Shown one piece after another: positions 7,387 through 14,939 of a stretch of 19,484 nucleotides of DNA. Position 1 is the first letter of the stretch. The number at the start of each line of letters is the position of its first letter. The stretch is from an uncultured Prevotella sp. (GTDB lineage Bacteria; Bacteroidota; Bacteroidia; Bacteroidales; Bacteroidaceae), in NCBI GenBank assembly GCA_900550635.1, contig URSZ01000037.1:1-19484 (forward strand), written 5' to 3'. Made by a program: the position numbers and the translations under genes. The notes beneath the pieces are model-generated. The model saw only the letters and a program-made list of their open reading frames with translations, was not told where the DNA came from and did not search any database.

Positions 7387-9345
7387 TTATTTTGTTTTGA
7401 TTATTTTCTTGCCGTTAATTATGTATATCCCTTTGTACAAGGGAAGAGTTTCCATATTGTTCCCGTTCACCTCGCCGAGGCACACGCCATTCAAATCATA
7501 TATCTTGTTGTCACCGCAAAGCTCTGCGTCGTGAATACCCGTCAGTCCGCCATAACGCAACACAAGCCTGTTGTCCGCGGCCGAACCATATCCGAAAGAG
7601 CAGCGGAATGCGTCCAGATAGCTCTCCGCCGCAGCATTTACGAAACGCAAACCGTCGTCCGACAGTATATACGTACCTTCGTCATCCGCTTCCACCTCCT
7701 TGCGAACCAATGTTCCGACCAAGCCGTCATTTCCTGCCTCCGACACCGACGTAACGGGTAAAGTACCGGCCGCTGCACAGAAAGTAACATCCATGTTTCC
7801 CTCACCGTCCTCTACACATTTGAATACGTAAGGCTGCAAGGCTTCGATTTCTGTTTCGGACGAGAGGTTTATCACATCGTTTTCCACATCGGCAGCACTG
7901 CACACCAGCAAGCCGTCCGGAATCGCAACCGCGTTGAAAGGAAGATACAAAGTGTTCCAGCCATTGCAGGGAACACTCCGCGTATAATAAAGGGAATCCT
8001 CTCCTACCTCAAACGAATATGCCGCATGAAAAGCCTTCCGGTCTTCAATCCGCATTATGCGCACCAAATGATTGGCGCCCTGACTGCCGCAGGCCACAAC
8101 GTTTTTCCAACTTTCAGGAATACGAGGAATATCATCCTTGTTCACATAAATTATACAGTTTGTAACTCCGTCAAAATCAAAATCGCGCAGTTTTTCGGGC
8201 AATATAATTTTCCGCAGGTCGAGCGAAGTAGTCACATCGTCTAACGTCTTAGCCAACATGTCGGTACTATAACCTCCTTCAAGCGTCTTCAAGCCATAAG
8301 TATCCGTTGTTATGGAAGCCTTTGCCGGCAATTTCGACAACTTGACTGGGAGAACGCCGTTTTGCCCGGTTTCTCCCGCCTTCGCAAAGCAAAAACCGCC
8401 TTGTCCGTCAGACATATCCGATACGAAAGCAAGACACGTTTCTTCTCCCGTAGGCAGTTGCGTCACTACCAAACCTTCACGCAAAAAGAAACTGGCCGAT
8501 TCCTCAAAAGGCACGGCAACAACTTCATAAAATCCCCCTTCGACCTCACCCTGTGGTGCAATACCATTCCCGTCCTTAGTACACAGTTTGAAATTCCCGC
8601 TTTCTTCACGCGAAACCCGCCAACGCATGTTATCGTCGTTCAAAGGAAAACTTCCGTCTGAAAGCATTTGTGACGAAACATCCTCTGCCTTCATATACGA
8701 ATCGCCCGTAACAATCGCCGAAGCTGCGTAATATTTGCTATTTGCTTCGGCTAACAAACAATATTCTCCGTTTTCATCGGGAGATAAACTGCCGGAATCA
8801 TCGCCTGCACTGCTTTCAATACTCTTATAAAAAACCAGGTCGCTGTAATAAACGGCTTTTTTGAAACGGCCGAAGTACCGGTAAACCGTATCGCAACTCA
8901 AATATCGCAGACTACCGTCTTCGTCGGAAAAGCAACTTATAATCCCGCCATTGTCCGAAATGTTCCATAACAAAGGTTTGGTACCCATTGATATATCTGC
9001 GCCCTGCTTCTCTTTTGATATATACTTCCCGCTATGCACTGACGAAAACGCATACATACCGTCGCGCAAAGAAATGTGCCAGTGAAGGGAAACATCGTTT
9101 ACCTCAATTGTGTCGCCGCCCAAGTCCGTAATTTTTGCCGCCAATTTGGAACCTCCGCCGGCTTCCTCGTTACTAAGCAAAAAACGCGGGGCACTGAAAG
9201 AAGAAGCTATCACGTAGTTTGCCGACGTGTCCAGCCCTGCGACACTTTCCACGCGTGCAAACCTGTAATGCTGCGCATGTGCATGCACCGCGAGGCTGAG
9301 CATAAAAAGCGATACGGACAATAACTTCTTCGAGAATGCTTTCAT
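7387..9345 (-). CDS. large secreted protein of unknown function (Bacteroidales type)
   Basis: 652 residues. A signal peptide (MKAFSKKLLSVSLFMLSLAVHAHA, cut near residue 24) is followed by two loosely similar stretches, about 26-180 and 192-345, rich in short beta strands of the 'YYLAA / KYIS' type. A segment at about 395-425 (NCIIYVNKDDIPRIPESW) resembles the end of Bacteroidales leucine-rich-repeat surface proteins. After it comes GWNTLYLPF at about 470, a recurrent segment in Prevotella/Bacteroides exported proteins. The C-terminus (YDLNGVCLG...LPLYKGIYIINGKKIIK) is the short beta-rich tail widespread in this order and resembles a sorting tail. No catalytic motif is visible. The ATG overlaps the stop of the upstream glycosyltransferase gene (ATGA at 9345-9342), indicating translational coupling. 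Function not assigned; surface or extracellular location inferred. Confidence 0.8.
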   Translation of the reverse strand: MKAFSKKLLSVSLFMLSLAVHAHAQHYRFARVESVAGLDTSANYVIASSFSAPRFLLSNEEAGGGSKLAAKITDLGGDTIEVNDVSLHWHISLRDGMYAFSSVHSGKYISKEKQGADISMGTKPLLWNISDNGGIISCFSDEDGSLRYLSCDTVYRYFGRFKKAVYYSDLVFYKSIESSAGDDSGSLSPDENGEYCLLAEANSKYYAASAIVTGDSYMKAEDVSSQMLSDGSFPLNDDNMRWRVSREESGNFKLCTKDGNGIAPQGEVEGGFYEVVAVPFEESASFFLREGLVVTQLPTGEETCLAFVSDMSDGQGGFCFAKAGETGQNGVLPVKLSKLPAKASITTDTYGLKTLEGGYSTDMLAKTLDDVTTSLDLRKIILPEKLRDFDFDGVTNCIIYVNKDDIPRIPESWKNVVACGSQGANHLVRIMRIEDRKAFHAAYSFEVGEDSLYYTRSVPCNGWNTLYLPFNAVAIPDGLLVCSAADVENDVINLSSETEIEALQPYVFKCVEDGEGNMDVTFCAAAGTLPVTSVSEAGNDGLVGTLVRKEVEADDEGTYILSDDGLRFVNAAAESYLDAFRCSFGYGSAADNRLVLRYGGLTGIHDAELCGDNKIYDLNGVCLGEVNGNNMETLPLYKGIYIINGKKIIKTK

Positions 9346-10520
9346 ATCTTGCGGTTAAAATCATTGCGATGTATATGGCACTTCAATTTCCAAAACTGGT
9401 AAGATATGGGACGCACTATGTCGTAAAGAAGCAACGACAGCACGTAGAGCGGCGCTCCCAATGCTGTTGTAACCCGTCTGAACATCAGAATATTTGCAAG
9501 CATTGCCGTTAATAAGATTCCGCAAACTGCACCGGCAAAAACATAATGCTGCGACGCAAGGAATGCCAAAGCCGAAATTATTCCTCCTGCCACGAGTAAA
9601 TACACTCCCAAGTTCATGAGGTTTACAGGCAAGAAACAAATGCGTTCTTTTCGGCTCATTTGCCGCTGTGCAGCTACACGACGCATTTTCCATTTGCGTA
9701 TTTCATGTACTGACAGCCGTTCTTGTTGCTCCACTATAGCGGCAGCAGAACAGCAAACCGCCGTGCGATTACGGCATGAAAGGCTATTCACGAGCAAATC
9801 GTCTGCACCGTAAATATAATCCAGCATTGACGCATACCCGTTATTCGCCATAAAGACAGAACGCCTGAAAGCCATGTTGCAGCCGTCGCCGCCCACAGCA
9901 CGGCGGCGCGCGGAATTATACCACACCAGTTGGTAAAAAATCCTTTCATAAACAGCACGGCGAGCAAGCAGGGAACCGTCGTAGTGAAAATTGGAATAAC
10001 CCAACACGATGTCCTTTTCTGGAGCAAAACAACAGCTCATTTCATACAGCCATGAGTCGCCGGCCGGCACGCAATCCGCACGTGTCAATACAATCCACTC
10101 ATATTTGGCAGCTTTTACCCCAAGCGTTACGGCAAGTTTTTCATGACTCACGTAACGTGCCGACTTGGGTACAAACGTATGCTTCAGGTTGGGGTATTGC
10201 TTTTCATAACGTTTCAGCACTTCGGAAGTAGAATCGGTTGAACAGTCGTCTACCACGACGACTTCGAACTTCACGCCCCTTTGTCCCAATATGGCCGGCA
10301 GGTTTCTCTCTAAATAATCCCCTTCGTCGCGGCAGCAGATAACAACCGTGACAGGCTCATCCGTAGCGGGACTTCTTTCGCCGGCCTCACTTTTGCGTAT
10401 GCGTTTTATTATCCCGTAAAACCATGCACGAAGCGGAAAAAACAGCAACAGTCCCGCAAACATTACGGCCAACGGCACATATACGGGCACAAGTTCTATA
10501 AGTGCATTGATATATTGCAT
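9342..10520 (-). CDS. membrane-anchored family 2 glycosyltransferase
   Basis: 392 residues with one N-terminal transmembrane helix (about 10-30), a cytosolic GT-A catalytic domain and about three C-terminal helices (about 298-370). Catalytic-domain signs are VTVVICCRDEGDYL at 57-70, VVVVDDCSTD with D91/D92 (nucleotide-sugar binding), TRADC at 146-150 in the DxD position, GDGCNMAFRR at 211-220, ADD at 239-241 as the acceptor-base region, and QQER...RKWKMRR at 265-281, a weak version of the QxxRW motif of processive enzymes. Donor and acceptor are unknown; cell-surface glycan or lipid glycosylation is likely. It starts 15 bp after the RNA methylase gene and overlaps the next gene by 4 bp, so it belongs to the same operon. 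Confidence 0.88.
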   Translation of the reverse strand: MQYINALIELVPVYVPLAVMFAGLLLFFPLRAWFYGIIKRIRKSEAGERSPATDEPVTVVICCRDEGDYLERNLPAILGQRGVKFEVVVVDDCSTDSTSEVLKRYEKQYPNLKHTFVPKSARYVSHEKLAVTLGVKAAKYEWIVLTRADCVPAGDSWLYEMSCCFAPEKDIVLGYSNFHYDGSLLARRAVYERIFYQLVWYNSARRRAVGGDGCNMAFRRSVFMANNGYASMLDYIYGADDLLVNSLSCRNRTAVCCSAAAIVEQQERLSVHEIRKWKMRRVAAQRQMSRKERICFLPVNLMNLGVYLLVAGGIISALAFLASQHYVFAGAVCGILLTAMLANILMFRRVTTALGAPLYVLSLLLYDIVRPISYQFWKLKCHIHRNDFNRKI

Positions 10521-10535
10521 AAAAACAGTCTGTCG

Positions 10536-11297
10536 TTAAAAAATTCCCCGCCGGAACTCCGAACATATTATCGCCGCAGCCACAGACGCGTTCAGGCTCT
10601 CTACCGCACCGCCTTTACACGGGAAAGGCGGTATGAACAACCGCCGCGTAACGGTTTCTTCCACCGGGGCAGAAATGCCATTGCCTTCATTTCCTATGAC
10701 TATTACCCCGTTTTGCGAAAGTTTCTCGGAATATATGTTGTTCCCTTTGAGAAAAGTGCCGTAAACCGGCACATCCCCGGGCAAACCTCCCAATACTTCC
10801 GGTAAATCGCAGTAATGCACGTTCACCCTTACGAGCGCGCCCATCGTAGCTTGCAGCACTTTAGGGGAATACACATCGGCCGTGCCTTTTGAGCACAACA
10901 CCGTGTCTATCCCGAACCAGTCCGCCGTCCTTACAATCGTTCCTACATTGCCGGGGTCCTGTATGTCATCAAGGGCCAGGCAAATGCCGGCACGGGCAAG
11001 CGATTCCACATCCGATGCATTGCCGGAATGCGGCTTTTCAAAAACCGCGAGCACCTCGTGCGGTGTTGTAAGGAGCGTGGCCTTTGCCAGTTCATCGCGC
11101 GGCACTATGTCATAATCAGCCACATTGGCAGGAACGGTAAAGGCACTGCCTTCGGACACCGCCAGGTAAACGCAGCGAAACCTTGCAAGCATTTCGCCCA
11201 CGAGCTTCGGGCCCTCGGCCACAAACAGCCCGCTTTCGTCCCGGCGTTTTTTCATTGCCAACGAATGTATTTGCTTTATTCTGTTCCTGCTAAGCAT
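10536..11297 (-). CDS. SpoU/TrmH-family RNA 2'-O-methyltransferase
   Basis: A 253-residue SPOUT-class RNA ribose methylase using S-adenosylmethionine. The N-terminal SpoU substrate-binding domain is visible (RNRIKQIHSL, GLFVAEGPKL). The knot domain has all three motifs: DDIQDPGNVGTIVRTAD with N117 and R123, IGNEGNGI at 201-208, and ESLNASVAAA at 233-242. The target (23S rRNA or tRNA position) cannot be told from sequence; RlmB-like 23S methylation is the usual guess. It is the first gene of the operon running to the HAD gene, with a minus-strand promoter in a 48-bp repeat immediately upstream. Confidence 0.9.
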   Translation of the reverse strand: MLSRNRIKQIHSLAMKKRRDESGLFVAEGPKLVGEMLARFRCVYLAVSEGSAFTVPANVADYDIVPRDELAKATLLTTPHEVLAVFEKPHSGNASDVESLARAGICLALDDIQDPGNVGTIVRTADWFGIDTVLCSKGTADVYSPKVLQATMGALVRVNVHYCDLPEVLGGLPGDVPVYGTFLKGNNIYSEKLSQNGVIVIGNEGNGISAPVEETVTRRLFIPPFPCKGGAVESLNASVAAAIICSEFRRGIF

Positions 11298-11318
11298 GAT
11301 TTTCTATTTTAGAACGTA

Positions 11319-11350
11319 CAAAAATAGTGAAAGGCGAGCGCAGAGACAAA
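11319..11350 (-). promoter_or_regulatory. promoter of the RNA-methylase/glycosyltransferase operon
   Basis: On the minus strand, TTTG (11350-11347) and TATTTTTG (11326-11319) are 20 bp apart and match the Bacteroidetes consensus. The expected start is near 11312, about 15 nt before the ATG at 11297. The promoter lies inside the proximal copy of the 48-bp repeat. Confidence 0.7.
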
Positions 11351-11367
11351 CGAAAACCAATGTTTTC
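11320..11367 (-). repeat. promoter-bearing 48-bp repeat, copy 1
   Basis: Plus-strand core GTGAAAGGCGAGCGCAGAGA, then CAAACGAAAAC, a 4-base loop and GTTTTC, so the unit ends in a GAAAAC/GTTTTC hairpin. It matches copy 2 at 44 of 48 positions. Read on the minus strand it supplies the TTTG box and most of the -7 box of the operon promoter. I have an impression of similar sequences in intergenic regions of other Bacteroidales, but could not check it. Confidence 0.85.
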
Positions 11368-11403
11368 AAGTTTGGCTATGCCGAGCCGCCTCCTATTTTA
11401 TCC

Positions 11404-11451
11404 AAAAACAGTGAAAGGCGAGCGCAGAGACAAACGAAAACACAAGTTTTC
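11404..11451 (-). repeat. promoter-bearing 48-bp repeat, copy 2
   Basis: Second copy, 84 bp further from the operon start. The spacing from CAAA (11431-11434) to CAAAAACA (11403-11410) is again 20 bp, but the -7 box on the minus strand reads TGTTTTTG instead of TATTTTTG, so promoter activity should be weaker. The hairpin loop differs (ACAA against CAAT). Confidence 0.8.
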
Positions 11452-11613
11452 AGGGTTTATCGCAAGTTTGCCATATTTTAACACCAACATGCCGGCGCTT
11501 GCGCCAGTTACGGTTCGGCCGCAGCCGATAGAAAAAACGCCTGCATTATTAAAACCACGACAACAATCCGCAACATTCGCACCCGTTTCTTACACGGTCG
11601 GACGGGTATCGTG

Positions 11614-11632
11614 TTAACATAAATAATGTTAA
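11614..11632. promoter_or_regulatory. inverted repeat, possible operator
   Basis: Perfect 7-bp arms, TTAACAT (11614-11620) and ATGTTAA (11626-11632), around AAATA. The same half-site recurs in a second palindrome at 12593-12612 in front of the helicase gene. It may be a binding site of a dimeric regulator; no repressor gene is in the window. Confidence 0.4.
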
Positions 11633-11683
11633 ACAGAAAGCCACAGTCATGCTTCAAAATGCACTCCCGAAAAGGAACTTTTT

Positions 11684-11774
11684 ACCCCCTCCGGGAGAAA
11701 GAAAAAAATATGTCTGACATATTTTAAAATTCCTCGGACATATTTCAAAATTCAAGGCACGTATTTTTGCGGGT
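11684..11774. repeat. intergenic 3 x 21-bp palindrome element, copy C
   Basis: Units at 11705-11725 (AAAATATGTC / GACATATTTT, a perfect palindrome around one T), 11726-11746 (AAAATTCCTC / GACATATTTC) and 11747-11767 (AAAATTCAAG / CACGTATTTT). ACCCCC (11684-11689) and GGGT (11771-11774) flank it. The left flank GGGAGAAAGAAAAAAATA (11693-11710) occurs identically, inverted, at the right edge of copy A (4168-4185). Unit 2 is the inverse of unit 1 of copy D at 20 of 21 bases; unit 3 is the inverse of unit 3 of copy A at 18 of 21. Confidence 0.85.
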
Positions 11775-11974
11775 GCCAAATTCCTATTAACCGGCATGTT
11801 ACGGAAAGGCTTTTTTGCAGCCATAAGAAAGTTAAAATCTCTTACGCAACAGTTAAACTTTGTTTCCGAAAAAGCACAACAAAATTTACTTCAAGTTAAA
11901 GAACGCTTAGCCCTCGCACAGTTAAACATATTATTCGTAATTTCGCAAAACAGACGCAAATCAACAAAGGCACG

Positions 11975-12592
11975 ATGAAAAAGATACTTTACATATCGTT
12001 GGTTATTATGCTGTATGCCGTGCAGCCGTGCCTTGCACAAGACATTGAAAGGCAGCAGGAAACCGGCATTGCGGGTAACGACACCGCCGAGAACGTGCTA
12101 CCCTATGCGGGCGACAACGCGCTTTACCTGCCGGGCGACACGGCTTTCTTTCCGCGGCTGTACAATCCCATGCCATACTACACAGGCAGCTGGCAGCTGC
12201 ATTCGGGACTGAATGCACAACTGGGCACAAGCGTAACGGTAGGCTTCGGCAAACATTCGCCCCGCGGCGTGGGCATAGGCACGCACGCCGCCTTCCTCTA
12301 CGCCGCCTCGCTGACACCAAAACTCAGCCTGGCAGGAGGCATAAGTTCGGAAACCCTCGACTGGGGAGGCATAAAGCTGCGCAATGCCGAACTGATAGGC
12401 GTGGCAGCCTACAAAGTGAACGATTTCATGAATGTCTACGCATACGGAAGCAAAAGCCTGCTGGACGACAAGCAACGCAGGATACGCCCATACCCGTCCT
12501 TCGGGCGCGACAGGTGGGGCGGCGCGGTAGATTTCAGCCTCGGCAAGAACGTATTCGTACAATTCGGCTTCGAGCACGCAAGTTTCTATTGA
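11975..12592 (+). CDS. small exported, probably outer-membrane beta-barrel-like protein
   Basis: 205 residues. A signal peptide (MKKILYISLVIMLYAVQPCLA, cut before QD at about 22) is followed by a linker of about 40 residues and then alternating, Gly/aromatic-rich short strands (SWQLHSGLNAQLGTSVTVGF, AAFLYAASL, LSLAGGISS). It ends in VFVQFGFEHASFY, where the terminal aromatic fits an outer-membrane barrel beta-signal. I do not recognise a named family. It starts 31 bp before the helicase ORF region on the same strand, so it is probably transcribed with helicase-umuD-umuC, although an AT-rich hairpin with a T-run lies in the gap. Its connection to DNA repair is unclear. Location inferred; function unknown. 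Confidence 0.75.
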   Translation: MKKILYISLVIMLYAVQPCLAQDIERQQETGIAGNDTAENVLPYAGDNALYLPGDTAFFPRLYNPMPYYTGSWQLHSGLNAQLGTSVTVGFGKHSPRGVGIGTHAAFLYAASLTPKLSLAGGISSETLDWGGIKLRNAELIGVAAYKVNDFMNVYAYGSKSLLDDKQRRIRPYPSFGRDRWGGAVDFSLGKNVFVQFGFEHASFY

Positions 12593-12616
12593 AATAACAT
12601 AAACATGTTATTTTTT
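12593..12616 (+). promoter_or_regulatory. palindrome plus T-run before the helicase gene (operator or attenuator)
   Basis: Perfect 8-bp arms, AATAACAT (12593-12600) and ATGTTATT (12605-12612), around AAAC, followed by further T residues to 12616. It begins right after the TGA of the exported-protein gene and ends 7 bp before the helicase ATG. The stem is AT-rich (two G-C pairs), so it would be a weak terminator; it shares the TAACAT half-site with 11614-11632, so an operator role is the alternative. Confidence 0.45.
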
Positions 12617-12623
12617 GAGCACC

Positions 12624-14492
12624 ATGCCAAATTCCGTATCATATCTCACCCAACATCTTGCACTGCTGAAAAAAGAATACGAATACGAGCGCGAAAATTT
12701 CCGTCGCGAAACCACAGCCATGCCGGTAGGACGCAAGATAAAGCGCGGGATATGCTGGTATCCGCTCAACATCGGCCGCAGTTACTACAACTCGCTCAAC
12801 CAGCTGGTGGTTGAAGTGTTCCGCACAGAAGACAAGGAAATAGAGCACAGCTTCGAGTACGGCAAACCGATATGCTTCTTCGCGCTTGACGCGTCCGACA
12901 ATCCACGTTTCTTCAAGTTCCGCTCCACCGTGGGCTACGTCGACGACAACCGCATGGTTGCCGTCATTCCCGACGGCGAGGCACTCGCCGCACTTCAAGG
13001 AACAGCACGCCTTGGAGTGCAACTGTTCTTCGACGAGACAAGTTACCGCCTGATGTTTTCGGCACTCGAAGCCGCAATAAGCGCCAAAAACAACCGCATG
13101 GCCGAACTGCGCGAGATTTTCCACGGCACTGTACGCCCTGCAAAGACCTCTGCCCTGCCGGTGGCGTTCCCGTGGCTCAACACATCACAACAAGAAGCCG
13201 TGAACGAAGCCTTGTGGGCTAAAGACGTGGCAATAATCCACGGCCCTCCGGGAACGGGAAAGACAACAACGCTCGTCGAAACCGTTTACGAAATACTAAG
13301 GCGTGAAAACCAGGTACTCGTTTGCGCGCAAAGCAACATGGCCGTCGACTGGATAAGCGAAAAAATATCCGACCGCGGAATAAACGTTCTAAGGATAGGC
13401 AACCCCACGCGAGTGAACGACAAAATGCTTTCGTTCACCTACGAAAGGCGCTTCGAGTCGCACCCCGACTACCCGCAGCTCTGGGCTCTGCGCCGCACCA
13501 TACGACAACTTTATTCGCAAAAGGGAGACACGGAAAAACGCCACCAGAAAATCGACCGCCTGCGCGACCGTGCCACCGAAATAGAGCTTTCCATTCACAA
13601 TTACCTCCTAACCTCGGCGCGCGTGATAGCATGTACCCTGGCCGGAGCGGCCAACCGCATTCTCGACGGGCAGCATTACCATACACTCGTAGTTGACGAA
13701 GCAGCACAAGCTCTGGAAGCGGCAGTATGGATTCCGTTGCAGAAGGCCGACCGTCTGATACTGGCCGGCGACCACCGGCAACTGCCGCCAACAATCAAAA
13801 GCCGCGAAGCCATGAAGGCAGGACTGGGGCAAACACTCATGCAGACCGTAGCGACCGAAAGGCCGGAATGCGTGTCACTTCTAAAGGTGCAATACCGTAT
13901 GAACGACGATATAGCCCGTTTCTCAAGCCAAATGTTCTACGGCGGCGAAATAGTAAGCGCGCCCGAAGTGAAAAACCGCAGCATTCTCGACTTCGACACA
14001 CCTATTACCTGGATAGACACATCGGGAAACGACTTCCACGAAAATTTCATTGGCGAAACATACGGAAGAATAAACCCGGCGGAAGCGGAACTGACCATAA
14101 ACACGCTTAAAAACTACATAAACGAAATAGGAAAGCACCGCATGCTCGAAGAGAACCTCGACATAGGCATAATCTCGCCCTACAAAGCGCAGGTGCAGCT
14201 TCTGAGACGCATGTTCCGCCGAGATTCCTTTTTCAAACCTTTCAAAAACCTTGTGTCGGTAAATACCGTGGACGGTTTTCAGGGACAGGAACGCGACATT
14301 ATAGTAATAAGCCTTGTGCGCGCCAACGAAGAGGGCGAAATAGGCTTCCTTTCCGACATACGCCGCATGAATGTGGCTATGACGAGGGCACGTATGAAAC
14401 TGTTCATCCTTGGAAATCCCGACACATTGCTCCGGCATGATTTTTACCGCAAACTTTACGAATACGTTGAATCACTTAAACCACACCAATAG
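12624..14492 (+). CDS. UPF1/DNA2-like superfamily 1 helicase
   Basis: A 622-residue SF1B-type helicase (AAA_11/AAA_12) expected to translocate on single-stranded DNA or RNA. Motifs in order: Q-like LNTSQQEAV at about 185, Walker A GPPGTGKT at 207-214, motif Ia VCAQSNMAVD, motif II DEAAQ at 358-362, motif III GDHRQLPP at 382-389, motif IV QYRM at 423-426, motif V VDGFQGQERD at 549-558 and motif VI RRMNVAMTRAR at 580-590. The N-terminal 180 residues resemble the beta-barrel/stalk part of IGHMBP2-like proteins. ATG 12624 is chosen over the in-frame TTG at 12615. The gene ends 6 bp before umuD, so helicase, umuD and umuC form one operon, suggesting a role in processing damaged or stalled DNA; this is inference. 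Confidence 0.92.
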   Translation: MPNSVSYLTQHLALLKKEYEYERENFRRETTAMPVGRKIKRGICWYPLNIGRSYYNSLNQLVVEVFRTEDKEIEHSFEYGKPICFFALDASDNPRFFKFRSTVGYVDDNRMVAVIPDGEALAALQGTARLGVQLFFDETSYRLMFSALEAAISAKNNRMAELREIFHGTVRPAKTSALPVAFPWLNTSQQEAVNEALWAKDVAIIHGPPGTGKTTTLVETVYEILRRENQVLVCAQSNMAVDWISEKISDRGINVLRIGNPTRVNDKMLSFTYERRFESHPDYPQLWALRRTIRQLYSQKGDTEKRHQKIDRLRDRATEIELSIHNYLLTSARVIACTLAGAANRILDGQHYHTLVVDEAAQALEAAVWIPLQKADRLILAGDHRQLPPTIKSREAMKAGLGQTLMQTVATERPECVSLLKVQYRMNDDIARFSSQMFYGGEIVSAPEVKNRSILDFDTPITWIDTSGNDFHENFIGETYGRINPAEAELTINTLKNYINEIGKHRMLEENLDIGIISPYKAQVQLLRRMFRRDSFFKPFKNLVSVNTVDGFQGQERDIIVISLVRANEEGEIGFLSDIRRMNVAMTRARMKLFILGNPDTLLRHDFYRKLYEYVESLKPHQ

Positions 14493-14498
14493 CCAGCC

Positions 14499-14939
14499 AT
14501 GGGAGACTTGCTCATATACGAAACCGACGACTCCACAGCTGCGGAGCTGCCTTATGCCGACTCCGGCGTCAGGGCGGGATTTCCTTCGCCCGCACAGGAT
14601 TATACCGACGAGTCCATCGACCTTAACCGCGATATAATACACCATAAGGAAAGCACATTCTATGCCCGCGCCGTGGGTGACTCGCTGCGCGACGCCAATG
14701 TCATGGAAGGCGACATACTCGTTATCGACAAATCGCTCGAACCGCAAGACGGCGACATGGCCGTCTGTTTCCTAAACGGGGAATTCACTCTCAAGTTCAT
14801 TGAAAAGCGCACGAACAGCCTGCGCCTCATACCTGCCAATCCCAAATACGAACCTATAAACATCGACAGTGAAGACGATTTCAGGATATGGGGCATTGTT
14901 ACATACGTAATCCATAAAGTAGAACGCCGCAAATGGTAG
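14499..14939 (+). CDS. umuD: UmuD-type LexA-fold protease, Pol V accessory subunit
   Basis: 146 residues, close to the 139 of E. coli UmuD. Peptidase S24 features are clear: self-cleavage site A26-G27 within RAGFPSPAQDY (UmuD of E. coli has Cys-Gly here), catalytic serine S62 in GDSLRDANVMEGD, and general-base lysine K99 in EFTLKFIEK. There is no helix-turn-helix domain, so it is not a LexA repressor. In the known system, RecA-stimulated self-cleavage produces UmuD', which joins UmuC to form translesion polymerase V. It starts 6 bp after the helicase stop and overlaps umuC by 7 bp. Confidence 0.93.
   Translation: MGDLLIYETDDSTAAELPYADSGVRAGFPSPAQDYTDESIDLNRDIIHHKESTFYARAVGDSLRDANVMEGDILVIDKSLEPQDGDMAVCFLNGEFTLKFIEKRTNSLRLIPANPKYEPINIDSEDDFRIWGIVTYVIHKVERRKW

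Larger units (their letters stand above)
11298..11974. other. 677-bp divergent intergenic region rich in repeats
   Basis: No convincing gene. It holds two copies of a promoter-bearing 48-bp repeat (11320-11367, 11404-11451), a GC-rich stretch (about 11480-11600) with no recognised feature, an inverted repeat TTAACAT-N5-ATGTTAA (11614-11632), repeat element C (11684-11774) and an AT-rich stretch with AGTTAAA four times (11830, 11851, 11894, 11920) ahead of the next gene. No canonical TAnnTTTG promoter is visible for the gene at 11975; TAAACTTTG at 11854-11862 and TAATTTCG at 11938-11945 are imperfect candidates. Confidence 0.6.

Noticed and set aside
11296..11617. Two overlapping open frames across the 48-bp repeats giving repeated ERRAQRQTKT / KGERRDKRK peptides
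   Set aside because: The peptide repetition comes from the DNA repeat; the frames are non-coding shadows over a minus-strand promoter region.
11796..11978. 60-codon plus-strand open frame ending in an ATGA overlap with the exported-protein gene
   Set aside because: It lies in AT-rich sequence with repeated AGTTAAA motifs where the promoter and leader of the next gene should be; the basic peptide has no recognisable domain. Kept only as a remote possibility.
12605..12814. 69-codon open frame starting at ATG 12605
   Set aside because: Its start is inside the palindrome and the frame runs within the helicase N-terminus; the helicase frame has full SF1 motif support.
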